NCBI RefSeq assembly: GCF_963675165.1
Contig: NC_087380.1
Span: 2,533,803 to 2,597,802 of the forward strand
Source: Halichondria panicea
Taxonomy: Eukaryota > Porifera > Demospongiae > Suberitida > Halichondriidae
Direction of reading: 5' to 3'
Length of the DNA: 64,000 bases
The notes under the pieces were generated by a model. It searched no databases. It saw only the letters and a program-made list of their open reading frames with translations, and was not told the DNA's origin. Positions 41,977-55,200 of the stretch are shown here, piece after piece. Position numbers and translations under genes: made by a program. The stretch's first letter is position 1. Each line of letters begins with the position of its first letter.

Positions 41977-42289
41977 AACTGAATTTTAAATGGATATACA
42001 GCAATGAGACACATGGCACATCTGAGAGGGATAGTGACTATAATTATGATAATGCTATTCTGTAAACTGAATTACTTGATCTCGTTTTATCATGTAACAA
42101 CAGTTACTTATAGTGCAGTGTTTATTATTGTACATGCAAGTGCTGGTTAGAATGCTTATAATAATGCCTGCACCACCTTTCATGCATGTCTTGACAGGAA
42201 TCATTGCAAAATCCCAAGATTATACATTCCACGTGCAGACTTAATGTTAGATCTATACTAACACTACCACAAACAAATTAAGCTGACTG

Positions 42290-42580
42290 ATAAGTGGGGT
42301 TAAGTGTATGCAGCTGTTTCTTCACTGATCACCATAAATAGGTTGGTAACATGCAGATTCAATGCTGCTGCTGACATTAACTTTACCATGTACCTTGCCA
42401 ATACAATGAACCAACTATCAATGAATACAAAGAGACAATTTTCTAAATGGGTACACGAACAGTATATGCTATGTCAAACCATGCCATTGCTGTGGAAGTT
42501 ACTGAGTTTGCTTTAGTTGTCATACTAGTCTTGTGCTATAATAAGGAGACGATCTAAAGCATCCATTGTACTCAGTCAAT
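42290..42580 (+). pseudogene. decayed ectodomain/TM relic related to member VIII
   Basis: GTTTCTTCACTGATCACCAT and AATGCTGCTGCTGACATTAA match the ectodomain exon of member VIII. GCCATTGCTGTGGAAGTTAC and AAGGAGACGATCTAAAGCAT match its TM exon. The sequence in between is lost and the frame is broken. Confidence 0.65.
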
Positions 42581-42630
42581 CCGTAATTTATTAATTTTAA
42601 AAGTTGTCTGTAATAATCTTTACATGCATA

Positions 42631-42838
42631 TACCGTATAGCGGGGAATTTTCGTGGTGGTAAAAATTTCGTTTACCTTCAATGAGGTGATTTTCATAAGT
42701 ACAAAGTTCGTTCGACTTCATGCATGGCCTGCACTGAATTCCATGCATTCCAGTAAACCGCGCCTATGTTTTCATGGAGGCCAGCTTTCCTGCGAAAATA
42801 ACGAATTTTTACCCACGAAAATTACCCGCTATACGGTA
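42631..42838. mobile_element. CCGTATAGCGG-type MITE, well-preserved copy
   Basis: Starts TACCGTATAGCGGGGAATTT and ends CGAAAATTACCCGCTATACG plus GTA, so the ends are inverted repeats of about 24 bases. Internally it has TTTCG/CGAAA pairs. 208 bp, non-coding. Confidence 0.7.
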
Positions 42839-43129
42839 TGCATTCACTGATTGTGAGAGCATTGCAATTGCATATTATATATATAATATTATATCTGATT
42901 TGAATAAGCAGCATGTACATGAATTCATTGTTTGTATGCAAAGCGTGCAAGAAGCCCTCATTCTATCAGTCATGAAATTGACATTTAATTCTTCTTGTGG
43001 GAATACTTGCCTGCCCACTTATCAAAATAATCCAGGCCTTGACAATGAAGCATTCATAAATTATTGTACTGTACTAAGGCATGCATTATTATTGCAACAA
43101 TTAGCAACGCTTCATATGGCATTGATTAA

Positions 43130-43480
43130 AACCCTGTGATGGGACTTATGAGGAAGTAACAGGACCTATACACACTACAATGATCTGTGCATGCATGTCA
43201 GTTGATAATTATTTTTGGGCCTTATAGTGTCTACAAATCTGGAAATGAACAGAAATGCCCGGTGAATCATGCTCGTAAGAAGTTGAACTGAAGACCAACG
43301 AGGCGTATGGTATGAGAGGGGAGGTGAAAGATGTTGTCATTAATGGGACCACTGATGCAGTGTGCTATATATAGTGTCACTGACTCGCCTGGTCAGCAAT
43401 CTGGAGTGACAACCAGTGGAATTGAATTTGACAATGAGGCATATGACACATCTGAGAGAGATAGACAACAGAGGAGACCA
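43130..43480 (+). pseudogene. relic of receptor tail exon related to member VIII
   Basis: Parallels 41700-41976: GAGGAAGTAACAGGACCTA, ACTGAAGACCAACGAGGCGT (TNEAYGM), GGGACCACTGATGCAGTG. It continues into SGIEFDNEAYDTSERD, which suggests that the ancestral tail was longer than that of member VIII. Several frame breaks. Confidence 0.65.
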
Positions 43481-43510
43481 CCTCCACCCCCTTTTGCATG
43501 CATGACAAGT

Positions 43511-43561
43511 AGTCTCATGGATCAGCCCCTCGTAAGAAGGAGGGGGCTGATCCATGAGACT
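43511..43561. repeat. perfect short hairpin
   Basis: AGTCTCATGGATCAGCCCCT at 43511-43530 is answered by its reverse complement at 43541-43561 with a 10-base loop. It may be a tiny MITE; no target duplication is evident. Confidence 0.6.
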
Positions 43562-43929
43562 AGCAGGACAGGAGGAAATCGTTGCAAATCCTGCATTCCA
43601 TATTATACATTAGACAACTTTAATTATCTACTTCTACAAACATTAATGATAGATAAAAGTAGGACGAGATGCTTTCTGTATGTAATATTTGTTTCTGCTA
43701 TGTTAGTCTATGAGCATAATTATAATGATTATACTTGGCTTATTAATTGTTAGGGAATTAATCTGGTCCTATATATACTGGTGTTCCAGCAGCCCCATAA
43801 TTTATGCATGGTGTCTATAGACAGGGTTTGGGACTGATGAACGAAACCAGTTCAAATCAAGATATCGGAGTAGATCTAAGCTGTAATAATTATTAAATTT
43901 CAGAACTCATAATGGGTATTCGTTTTATA

Positions 43930-44005
43930 AGAGTGTTTATAGAGACCTGGTTGCTAGGCAATTTGAAATTCCATGGCATGTTGCTGATTTCGGTATATAT
44001 GACTC
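43930..44005 (+). pseudogene. tiny kinase-exon relic
   Basis: TATAGAGACCTGGTTGCTAGG is a decayed version of the HRDLAAR-coding DNA of members IV-VII, followed at once by GTTGCTGATTTCGGTAT, the VADFGM-coding DNA. The intervening intron and exon ends are gone. It shows the kinase family once extended to this edge. Confidence 0.55.
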
Positions 44006-44254
44006 TAAATCAGCAAGATAACACTTGTTTTTCAGTCGTGTGCTGTGACGGTTTATAATCATTGTCACATTTTGGGGGATTTTTTATACACAAATAGAAT
44101 AATGGGTGAAATTTATGGGCTATACCTTGGTATAAAAAGTCACAATTCATGAATATAATTAAACCTCTATAATGAGGGTATAGGCATCAATATTATGGTT
44201 ACATTCCATTCCAATAAGTGTACGTACGCATGGAGTGTAACATATAATTATGTC

Positions 44255-46137
44255 ACTACTGTAACAACTGTAACACCAGTCACCACTGTAACAACTGTAA
44301 CACATGTCACCACTGTAACAACTGTAACATCTGTCAACATTGTAACAACTGTAACAATTGTAACAACTGTAACAACTGTAACACTTGTCACCACTGTAAC
44401 GCTAGTCACCACTGTAACAAGTGTAACATCTGTCAACACTGTAACAACTGTAACACATGTCACCAATGCAACACATGTCACCACTGTAACGCTAGTCACC
44501 ACTGTAACAACTGTAACATCTGTCAACACTGTAACAACTGTAACACATGTCACCAATGCAACACATGTCACCACTGTAACAACTGTAACACTAGTCACCA
44601 CTGTAACAACTGTAACACCAGTCACCACTGTAACAACTGTAACACTTGTCACCACTGTAACACATGTCACCACTGTAACGCTAGTCACCACTGTAACAAC
44701 TGTAACACTAGTCACAACTGTAACAACTGTAACACTTGTCACCACTGTAACAACTGTAACACATGTCACCAATGCAACACATGTCACCACTGTAACGCTA
44801 GTCACCACTGTAACAACTGTAACACATGTCACCACTGTAACAACTGTAACATCTGTCAGCACTGTAACAATTGTAACAACTGTAACAACTGTAACACCAG
44901 TCACCACTGTAACAACTGTAACGCTAGTCACCACTGTAACAACTGTAACACTTGTCACCACTGTAACACTAGTAACAACTGTAACAACTGTAACACCAGT
45001 CACCACTGTAACAACTGTAACGCTAGTCACCACTGTAACAACTGTAACACCAGTCACCACTGTAACAACTGTAACACCAGTCACCACTGTAACAACTGTA
45101 ACACTTGTCACCACTGTAACACTAGTCACAACTGTAACAACTGTAACACTTGTCACCACTGTAACAACTGTAACACTTGTCACCACTATAACAACTGTAA
45201 CACATGTCACCAATGCAACACATGTCACCACTGTAACGCTAGTCACCAATGCAACACACGTCACCACTGTAACAACTGTAACACCAGCCACCACTGTAAC
45301 ACCAGTCACAACTGTAACAACTGTAGCACTTGTAACACTAGTCACAAATGTAACAACTGTCAACTGTAACACATGTCACCAATGCAACACATGTCACCAC
45401 TGTAACAACTGTAACGCTAGTCACCACTGTAACAACTGTAACACTTGTCACCACTGTAACACTAGTAACAACTGTAACAACTGTAACACCAGTCACCACT
45501 GTAACAACTGTAACACTTGTCACCACTGTAACAACTGTAACACCAGTCACCACTGTAACAACTGTAACACCAGTCACCACTGTAACAACTGTAACACTTG
45601 TCACCACTGTAACACTAGTCACAACTGTAACAACTGTAACACTTGTCACCACTGTAACACTAGTCACAAGTGTAACAACTGTAACACTTGTCACCACTGT
45701 AACAACTGTAACACCAGTCACCACTGTAACAACTGTAACACCAGTCACCACTGTAACAACTGTAACACTTGTCACCACTGTAACACTAGTCACAACTGTA
45801 ACAACTGTAACACTTGTCACCACTGTAACAACTGTAACACTTGTCACCACTGTAACAACTGTAACACATGTCACCACTGTAACGCTAGTCACCAATGCAA
45901 CACACGTCACCACTGTAACAACTGTAACACCAGCCACCACTGTAACACCAGTCACAACTGTAACAACTGTAGCACTTGTAACACTAGTCACAAATGTAAC
46001 AACTGTCAACTGTAACACATGTCACCACTGTAACAACTGTAACACTAGTCACCACTGTAACAACTGTAACATCTGTCACCACTGTAACAACTGTAACACA
46101 TGTCACCAATGCAACACACGTCACTACTGTAACACTT
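44255..46137 (+). repeat. left arm minisatellite, 9-bp unit in 18- and 27-bp blocks
   Basis: Built from GTCACCACT GTAACAACT GTAACACYA-type 9-mers in 27-bp and 18-bp blocks. A higher-order duplication of about 646 bp is visible: the distinctive run GTAGCACTTGTAACACTAGT occurs near 45322 and again near 45969. Because every unit is a multiple of three, all frames stay open for long distances. The resulting ORFs (Val-Thr-Thr or Asn-Cys-His repeats) are not evidence of genes. Confidence 0.9.
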
Positions 46138-46177
46138 TAGTCTGGCACCACTATAGACTATAAGTACTATAAGAACT

Positions 46178-48700
46178 AGTGTTACAGTTGTTGCATGTGT
46201 TACAGTGGTGACAAGTGTTACAGTTGTGACTAGCGTTACAGATGTTACAGTGGTGGCATGTTGTTACAGTTGTGACTAGTGTTACAGTTGTTACAGTGGT
46301 GACTGGTGTTACAGTTGTTACAGTTGTGACTAGTGCTACAGTTGTTAGAGTGGTGACTAGCGTTACAGTTGTTACAGTTGTGACAAGTGTTACAGTTGTT
46401 ACAGTGGTGACTAGCGTTACAGTTGTTACAGTTGTGACTAGTGTTACAGTTGTTAGAGTGGTGACTAGCGTTACAGTTGTTACAGTTGTGACAAGTGTTA
46501 CAGTTGTTAGAGTGGTGACTAGCGTTACAGTTGTTACAGTTGTGACTAGTGTTACAGTTGTTACAGTGGTGACAAGTGTTACAATTGTTACAGTGGTGAC
46601 TAGTGTTACAGTTGTGACTAGCGTTATAGTTGTTATAGTTGTGACTAGTGTTACAGTTGTTACAGTGGTGACAAGTGTTACAATTGTTACAGTGGTGACT
46701 AGTGTTACAGTTGTGACTAGTGTTACAGTTGTTGCATGTGTTACAGTGGTGACAAGTGTTACAGTTGTGACTAGCGTTACAGATGTTACAGTGGTGGCAT
46801 GTTGTTACAGTTGTGACTAGTGTTACACTTGTTACAGTGGTGACTGGTGTTACAGTTGTTACAGTTGTGACTAGTGCTACAGTTGTTAGAGTGGTGACTA
46901 GCGTTACAGTTGTTACAGTTGTGACAAGTGTTACAGTTGTTACAGTGGTGACTAGCGTTACAGTTGTTACAGTTGTGACTAGTGTTACAGTTGTTAGAGT
47001 GGTGACTAGCGTTACAGTTGTTACAGTTGTGACAAGTGTTACAGTTGTTAGAGTGGTGACTAGCGTTACAGTTGTTACAGTTGTGACTAGTGTTACAGTT
47101 GTTACAGTGGTGACAAGTGTTACAATTGTTACAGTGGTGACTAGTGTTACAGTTGTGACTAGTGTTACAGTTGTTACAGTGGTGACAAGTGTTACAATTG
47201 TTACAGTGGTGACTAGTGTTACAGTGGTGACAAGTGTTACAGTTGTTACAGTTGTGACTAGTGTTACAGTTGTTAGAGTGGTGACTAGCGTTACAGTTGT
47301 TACAGTTGTGACAAGTGTTACAGTTGTTAGAGTGGTGACTAGCGTTACAGTTGTTACAGTTGTGACTAGTGTTACAGTTGTTACAGTGGTGACAAGTGTT
47401 ACAATTGTTACAGTGGTGACTAGTGTTACAGTTGTGACTAGTGTTACAGTTGTTACAGTGGTGACTAGCGTTACAGTTGTTACAGTTGTGACTAGTGTTA
47501 CAGTTGTTACAGTGGTGACAAGTGTTACAATTGTTACAGTGGTGACTAGTGTTACAGTGGTGACAAGTGTTACAGTTGTTACAGTGGTGACAAGTGTTAC
47601 AGTTGTTACAGTGGTGACTAGCGTTACAGTTGTTACAGTGGTGACTAGTGTTACAGTTGTTAGAGTGGTGACTAGCGTTACAGTTGTTACAGTTGTGACT
47701 AGTGTTACAGTTGTTAGAGTGGTGACTAGCGTTACAGTTGTTACAGTTGTGACAAGTGTTACAGTTGTTAGAGTGGTGACTAGCGTTACAGTTGTTACAG
47801 TTGTGACTAGTGTTACAGTTGTTACAGTGGTGACAAGTGTTACAATTGTTACAGTGGTGACTAGTGTTACAGTTGTGACTAGTGTTACAGTTGTTACAGT
47901 GGTGACTAGCGTTACAGTTGTTACAGTTGTGACTAGTGTTACAGTTGTTACAGTGGTGACAAGTGTTACAATTGTTACAGTGGTGACTAGTGTTATAGTG
48001 GTGACAAGTGTTACAGTTGTTACAGTGGTGACAAGTGTTACAGTTGTTACAGTGGTGACTAGCGTTACAGTTGTTACAGTGGTGACTAGTGTTACAGTTG
48101 TTACAGTTGTGACAAGTGTTACAGTCGTTACAGTGGTGACATGTGTTACAGTTGTGACTAGTGTTACAGTTGTTACAGTGGTGACAAGTGTTACAATTGT
48201 TACAGTGGTGACTAGTGTTACAGTGGTGACAAGTGTTACAGTTGTTACAGTTGTGACTAGTGTTACAGTTGTTAGAGTGGTGACAAGTGTTACAGTTGTT
48301 ACAGTGGTGACTAGCGTTACAGTTGTTACAGTTGTGACAAGTGTTACAGTTGTTACAGTAGTCAAGTGTTACAGTTGTTACAGTTGTTATAGTGGTGACA
48401 AGTGTTACAGTCGTTACAGTTGTGACTAGTGTTACAGTTGTTACTGTGGTGACAAGTGTTACAGTTGTTACAGTGGTGACAGTGGTGACAAGTGTTACCA
48501 GTTGTTACAGTGGTGACTAGCGTTACAGTGGTGACAAGTGTTACAGTTGTTACAGTTGTTACAGTGGTGACTAGCGTTACAGTTGTTACAGTTGTTACAG
48601 TGGTGAGTTGTGACTAGCGTTACAGTGGTGACTGGTGTTACAGTTGTTGCAGTTGTTACAGTGGTGGTTGATGTTACATTGGTTACAGTAGTGACATAAT
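46178..48700 (-). repeat. right arm minisatellite, reverse complement of the left arm
   Basis: GTTACAGTTGTTACAGTGGT-type repeats, the reverse complement of the left-arm unit. A higher-order period of about 541 bp is visible: the block starting CATGTTGTTACAGTTGTGAC near 46257 recurs near 46798. The arm is longer than the left one (about 2.5 against 1.9 kb), so the arms have expanded independently. Confidence 0.9.
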
Positions 48701-48868
48701 TATATGTTACACTTAATTATGTGGAATGGAATGTAACCATAATATTGATGTCATTATAGAGGCTTAATTATATTCATGAATTGTGACTTTTTATACCAAG
48801 GTATAGCCACTATAATGAACTACATATAAATCTAAATCTAAAAAATTAATTGATAGTTACTGTTATAA

Positions 48869-49232
48869 TTAAACCAGTTCTTTGAAGTTGGCATAAGTTT
48901 CAAAACTGTCCACATAGTCAGCCAGTGCCTCGTGACAGAAAGCATACATCTCCTGCACAGTGGTGAATGTAAAAAGTTAACTTGGTGAAATACATGCATG
49001 TATACCACAAAGAAGACATAGTACATGTAATAAATTTAATATAGCACAATTGTCATTTGATGGCGTACCATGGCAATAACTATTTGTAAACTTACAGGAC
49101 AGCTAACGAGCCCCTCCCTCTGTTTGCGAGCAAACTTGATAAACTGGAACACATCGACCACGCCCTCAATCTTGAGTCGCTCCAGTTGAGCATGCAGGGT
49201 GATGAACACTCCAGTGCGACCAATGCCATTGC

Positions 49233-49269
<37 letters not shown>

Positions 49270-52200
49270 AATGGTAGGATGGTAGTGATGCTTACGAGAT
49301 ACTTGTTTTCTTAATGCGTACCATCACACACACACATACTCACTTGCACATGACGATAATGGGCTTGTTGCCCGAGGCCATCTGAACAGCGTTCACCTCC
49401 TGCACAACGTCCAGTAAAGCGGCAGGATTCTGTGGGGGGTCCTTCTCGGTCCAGCGGGTGATGTGGAACTGTGTCACCACACAGGGGGGCGCATCGGAGG
49501 CTGCCATAGCAACAGATAGCTTCCTGACAACGTAGTTCCCATAAGCGTCGAATGTCTGCTGAGTGACAGTGAAGTCACCATAAGTGCCTGCTTCTCCTTG
49601 GAACTTGGGCCAGTAGCGATGGCACACCTCCTGTTGAAGAAGACACTAATAAGCTAGCGAAGATACATAATTATGATTAAAAAAAAACTTTAGGAGATGT
49701 ACGTATAATGAATTTTCTTTACTTATCAAAAAGTTTTTTGCTAGCTATATAATTATAGTTCTATTCTTACGTGTAAATCATTCACTTTCCACTAATAACA
49801 TTGTGAAAGCAAACAAAGGCACACAACACATGCATACAGTGTGTTACCTGCTCCTCCTCGCTGAGGGCACAGAGCATGACGATACAGCTGCACTCGTTCT
49901 CCACCACCATCCTCCACAAGTCTCCAGTGGTGTGCTCCAGGGGACCTTGAGTGGCTATGTACCCTCGCCTCTGTTGGTAGCCCTGGACAAGAGAGAGTTT
50001 AAAACTTGAAAGATTAAACAGTCGCTAGAGAAAGACATAGTATATGTGTGATACGGCATTAGCTTCCTCACATGAATGTAGCTGGCATTGATGTAGTTAG
50101 AACCAGAAGGTGAGAACTGAAGCTGGACTCTGTGCATCTCATCTACAAATGGAAAATGAAACCTCACTTGTTCAGTGCAGTTATGAGGTTAGCTTACTTG
50201 GCAGAATCTGAGAGTATCTGTTCTTGTCTTCATTCTCCTCATTCTGAGAGCTGTAGTAGTCCTCTGTCCCGTCAAGCCCAGAAAACTCACTCAAAACCTG
50301 AACAAGCAGACACAGTGACATATGCGACTCCAACAATAATTTAAAAGTCTGGAAAACATTAGCACAGGTAATTGGACAGAGCACAGACGCACTATAGTGT
50401 ACAAACAAAGAATAGAATCACTCACCTTGAACTGTCGCTGGAAGCCAGTGGGTGTGTTCTCATCAGCAGCAGCTGGTTCTTTGAGCTGGTTGACAGTTGT
50501 CATGAGAGCATGTGCTGGTATCTCTGTCTCCCCACACACTATAAGCTCCCTGAGGGCATCATGCAGGAAGATGTACTGGGACTGAGGAAGAGGGGGTGCT
50601 TATAATGACTGACTGGCCACAGAATATTCATCACATTGCATAATTGTAAACCACACATAGCAAAATACATCGTATAAGCATGTATACATGCATGCATGCA
50701 AGCACTGTATAATCTGTAATTTAATTACTTAACTGCATACATGATTGTACAATGTTATGTATTCACAGTACATAAAATTCACACATAACACAGAGTTAAA
50801 GCGTACCAGAGTCTGTACGAGGAGCACCCTCTGTTTCCGAATATGAGTAACACAATCGTAGATATGTATCATCCCGTCCTTCTCCATACGATCCAACATC
50901 GTATCCAAGACAATGAACGTTCCCGTGCGTCCGACACCAGCGCTGCAGTGTACGAGGAGTGGGCGGGGATCATCCTGGGGGTGTGTCTTACGAACAGCAC
51001 GGGTGAAGTAGATGAGGGACATGCCACTGGAGGGGACACCGTGGTCTGGCCAGGAGGTGTAGTGGAACAGGGTCACCTCAAGCACAGGGGACGAGCCGAG
51101 GATGGGCTATAGGGGGTGGGGTTTACAGTATTTATCAATGGGTGCTTGCAAGTGTGTACAAAAGTGGTACATGTTTATAACAATTAGTCATTATTATGCT
51201 TTCTACAATACATTTGTTAGCACAATGAAGTGTTTCTGAGGGCGTTGTATGTACAGTACACCAAACCGTATTAGTTAAGCAAACTGACTTGATTGACTTT
51301 CATTTTCCTGACAGTGAAGTCAGGGAAGGCCACCATACTGGTCAGAGAGACCACGATACCACAGCCCATCTCAAGAGGTTGGTCGTCCTTCAGGGGCCAA
51401 TAACACTCACACTTTTTCTATATTGGGTTATATATGAGGGAAAAAACAATGACACTGAAAACCACTAGCAAAATGTCAATAGACAAAATCATTTGATAGC
51501 AATAGTTGAATAGTTAAGTAGCTCACCCTGTCCTCAAAACATCTTGTGAGCATAACAATCGTTTGCAATTTATTCTCGAAAATCATCTTCCAGAAATCTT
51601 CCAGCGTATCAGGCAATGGACCTGAGTTTGGAGAAATGATACCGCAATCTAATGGAAATGTTAGTGCATTTACCTTGAGTAGCAATGTATTTGGTGTTAG
51701 CCATATAGCCCTGCAAGTATTGGTGTATGAAAACGAGCAACAATCAATGATAAAAATTGACTTACGTAAACGTAGCTGGCATTGATGTAGTCTGATCCTA
51801 TGATGTCCTTCACAGGCTTCAACTTAACACGGTTGAAATCATCTGTACACAGAATAAACACAGCATAATTAGTTAACACCAAAGGAATGTACTCACAAGG
51901 AAATACATTTCCGAATCTGTTCTTGGTTGTGTTCTGGGGCAGCTTTGACTCATTGTTGGGAGATTGGGGCTCCTTGCTGATGGACTGTGGAGGCAATAAA
52001 TTATAGACATTTGTGAACAGTGAGAAAGATTGCTCGACTCTGCACACATGCTCACCGTGTACTCAGTCTCGAAGAGCTTGTCTGTGTCCTCGTGCATCGT
52101 GTCCACATGAGCAGGGAAGTCAGTCGTGTAAAATGAACTGTTCTGACTAATTCCAGATACTGTGAAATATAAAAACATATAAGAAGCAGTACGTCACTAC

Positions 52201-55200
52201 TGATATAGTGGTTACTGCTATAGACCCACGTAGATAGTCTATATGGTACTTGTCCAAAATCAACCAAATTTCCCCTGCCCATAATTTTGATCTGAGATAC
52301 GTAATACTCTTTCCACTAGTCATAATGCATCCTTTATCTGTGTGGTATTGTGATGGCTTTTTAGTGAATACCTTGTGTATTATCTCTGCCTCCTTCCTTA
52401 CTGAAGGAGGAGGTGGTCACGCCAACATACATATTTGCATCAGGGGTCAAGGTGTCAATGTGGTCATCCAGGGGTATGTCCAATGAGGTCAGGGGGTCAA
52501 CTTTCACAGTGAAGAGAGATTTACGCGTGACCCTCCCTCCACCAAACGCAAAGCTAGAGAAAGTGTGCTTACCAGATCTACGAGCCCTGAAAGAATCATG
52601 GTAAGTACCTTAGCTTGAATATCAGTTTATGCAGGTCTGAATTATTTGTACTTTTATTGTACACAGAGAAAGATAGTTTTTGCATGGAATTTCATCAGAA
52701 ATGTCTTTGACTTACCTGACAAGAATGAGAATAACTGCTCCAATAATCAGTAGAGCAACCACCAAAATGACAATCGCAGCAACTATCCCTCCAACACTGC
52801 CATTGGAACTTGGTTCTGTGAGCAGAGATGATTACTGTAGAAGGAGTACAAAAACGGTATTCTCTCACCTATACAAGATGGGGTTGTGCCACTAAATGTT
52901 CCCTGTTCAGTATCACAAGTTCTAGTTGAGGTACCATCAAGACCAAAACCAGGTGAGCAGGAAAAGGTGGCCACAGTTCCAAAAACATAACTGCCCTTTT
53001 CCACTGGACTAGAGTATGAGACCATCCCGTTAATGGGAGCCACTACCGAGTCAGAGGGACATCGAATGTTGTTGGCTGTCCTTTAAAACAGTTATATGAA
53101 TAGTGCTGATATTAAACTCACCTGTAAGATTAGCACAAACACTCACTACATCACCATGGCCATCAGGTATTCTACAACAGTAGGTTCCTAGTGGAGCCTT
53201 GATATCACCTTGACGATAGAGTCTGACAACTTGATGGTATCTGATCCAATAAAACCCACTACCAGTGACACTGTTCTCGGTGATCATTGTTCCATTAGGA
53301 AACAACCATTCTCCTGAACCTTCTCGTGGGTTGTCCCTATCCCTGCAACAGATTGTTGAGTTGGTGTGACAGGTCAAGGCAGAGTCATTTGTGGCTGCAA
53401 TTATGGTCACTAGAAGGTTACTCTTGTTGGTAGAGTACGATAATCCTTGAAGTGACAGAAAGAGTGGTTGATCTGGATGATTGAGATATAAGCATATGAA
53501 CCATGCATGGCTTATTTTGGTGCAAAGCAAACCTGCACAAACAGGAGCAGCTCCACTCCACACCCCCACAGTACTACGACCATCGCCAGTACAAGTCCTT
53601 AAATAATTTCCTCCTCTTTCCTCCATACCCAAAGGACAGAATAACATCAAGTATCGTGCTTGTGTTCCAAAGGGGTAAAGTGGTCCAGGAGAAAAATGGA
53701 TTACCGAGCCATGGGGATGAGTGAGAGGTGGACACATAATAGCTGTAATTATAAAAAATTAAATTTGATTTTGCGCATAATAATTATTACAGACTTTGGC
53801 AAAGGATGTCTTCTCCACTCCATGTCTTGTCAGGCTGACATGTTCTAATTCTCACGCTAGGAGACAGTCCGTGCCCCTCATCACAGCTGTGTGTAGCCAC
53901 AGTACCCTCCAGTCTGGGAGTAGTAGATGGACTATAGCTGATCACTCCATGGGTGAGGGTGATATTATCACAGATTGCTGCATCATTGGAAGTGAATACC
54001 AGTACATAATTATATTAAAAGGGAATGCATGGAGATTGATATTCGCATGTTTTCATACCTCTGCAACTTGGTATTGATCCAGTCCACACTCCCATTCCAC
54101 TTGTACCGTTCACGCAGGTCCTAATGTTCACACCAGACAGCTTGTAACCAGACACACACGAGTACACAGCAGTGGCCCCTTCTGCTCTCGGTGTGGTGTC
54201 AGGATTGAAGATGATGTCGCCATTCACAATTTGGTGAAGGTCTTTGCATATGGCTAAGCATTGTATACGTATACCATTACATTTAGTAGTAGTAATTAGG
54301 CCACTATTCACCTGAGCAAGTTGGTCTCGTGCTCCAACTCCCACTAGCCTCACAAATCACAGTGGCTGATCCTGACATGTGATATTTATCGTTACATGTG
54401 TACAACACTGTCCCTCCAAATGTTGTTCTGGTTAGTGATCCAGGAGATCCATTGATAACAGTGGGAAGTTCACCACAGTCCACAACTGTACGTAATAGAT
54501 ACAATTATGAAGTAAGAAAATTCATTTAACCATACTTGTACAAGTTGGTAGAGGCTCCCAGATCCCATTAGTCATACAGGTAGTTGTTGCTGTGGTGACT
54601 CCTGGAGAGATCCAGTATCCGGTTTTACAGGTGTACGTCACTGTCCCTTGGTACAATATGTCAGGATTGGGTGTTCCAGGAGATGCATTGGTGCCAGAGG
54701 GAGGATTACCACAAGTAACACCTGCATAGATTTACATAAAGTGTGGAGAAGCAGAACAGTATTATTGTTACTTACGTTGACAAGTTGGTTCAGTCTCCCA
54801 CATCCCACTATCCATACAGGTAGCTGTTGTTGTGGTGACTTCATTGGAGACCTCATACCCACTGTCACAGGTGTAGGTCACTGTCCCTTGGTAGGTTGTG
54901 TTGGTTGGTGCTCCAGGAGATGCGTTGATACCAGAGGGAGGGGGGCCACAATCCACAACTTAGTGGATGAGAACAGTTTAATCAGCATAATCATAGTCGG
55001 GGAGCAACTTCACATACGTTGACAAGTTGGTAGAGGTCCCCAAGTCCTGTCAGCCATACAGGTAACTGTTGCTGTGGTGACTCCATTGGAGAATTCATAC
55101 CCACTGTCACATGTGTAGGTCACTGTCCCTCCGAGAGCTGTGCCAGGGGTGGGTGTTCCAGGAGAGACATTCATAACAGTGGGAGGAGAGCTACAGGAAA

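Larger units (their letters stand above)
44118..48808. mobile_element. 4.7-kb foldback element: giant inverted repeat with minisatellite arms
   Basis: The outermost ends are unique-sequence inverted repeats: GGCTATACCTTGGTATAAAA at 44118 and its exact reverse complement ending at 48808. They continue with AGTCACAATTCATGAATATA, CCTCTATAATGA and CAATATTATGGTTACATTCC on both arms. The arms then become 9/27-bp tandem repeats (44255-46137 and 46178-48700) in opposite orientation around a loop of about 40 bases. This is the organisation of foldback (FB-like) DNA transposons, in which long terminal inverted repeats carry internal tandem repeats. No transposase is seen, so any movement would depend on another element. 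No clear target duplication found. Confidence 0.7.

Noticed and set aside
44195-46015. 606-codon plus-strand ORF of Val-Thr-Thr then Asn-Cys-His repeats
   Set aside because: It lies wholly in the 9-bp minisatellite. Every frame stays open because units are multiples of three, the frame switches within the array, and similar ORFs exist on the other strand.
46245-48365. 706-codon minus-strand ORF and the opposite 548-codon ORF
   Set aside because: Same artefact in the right arm of the foldback element; both strands are open, with no start context, splice sites or known domain.
44255-48700. A CRISPR array or satellite centromere
   Set aside because: Units are short, contiguous and without unique spacers, the host is a eukaryote, and the array is an inverted pair with unique ends, which fits a foldback element better.
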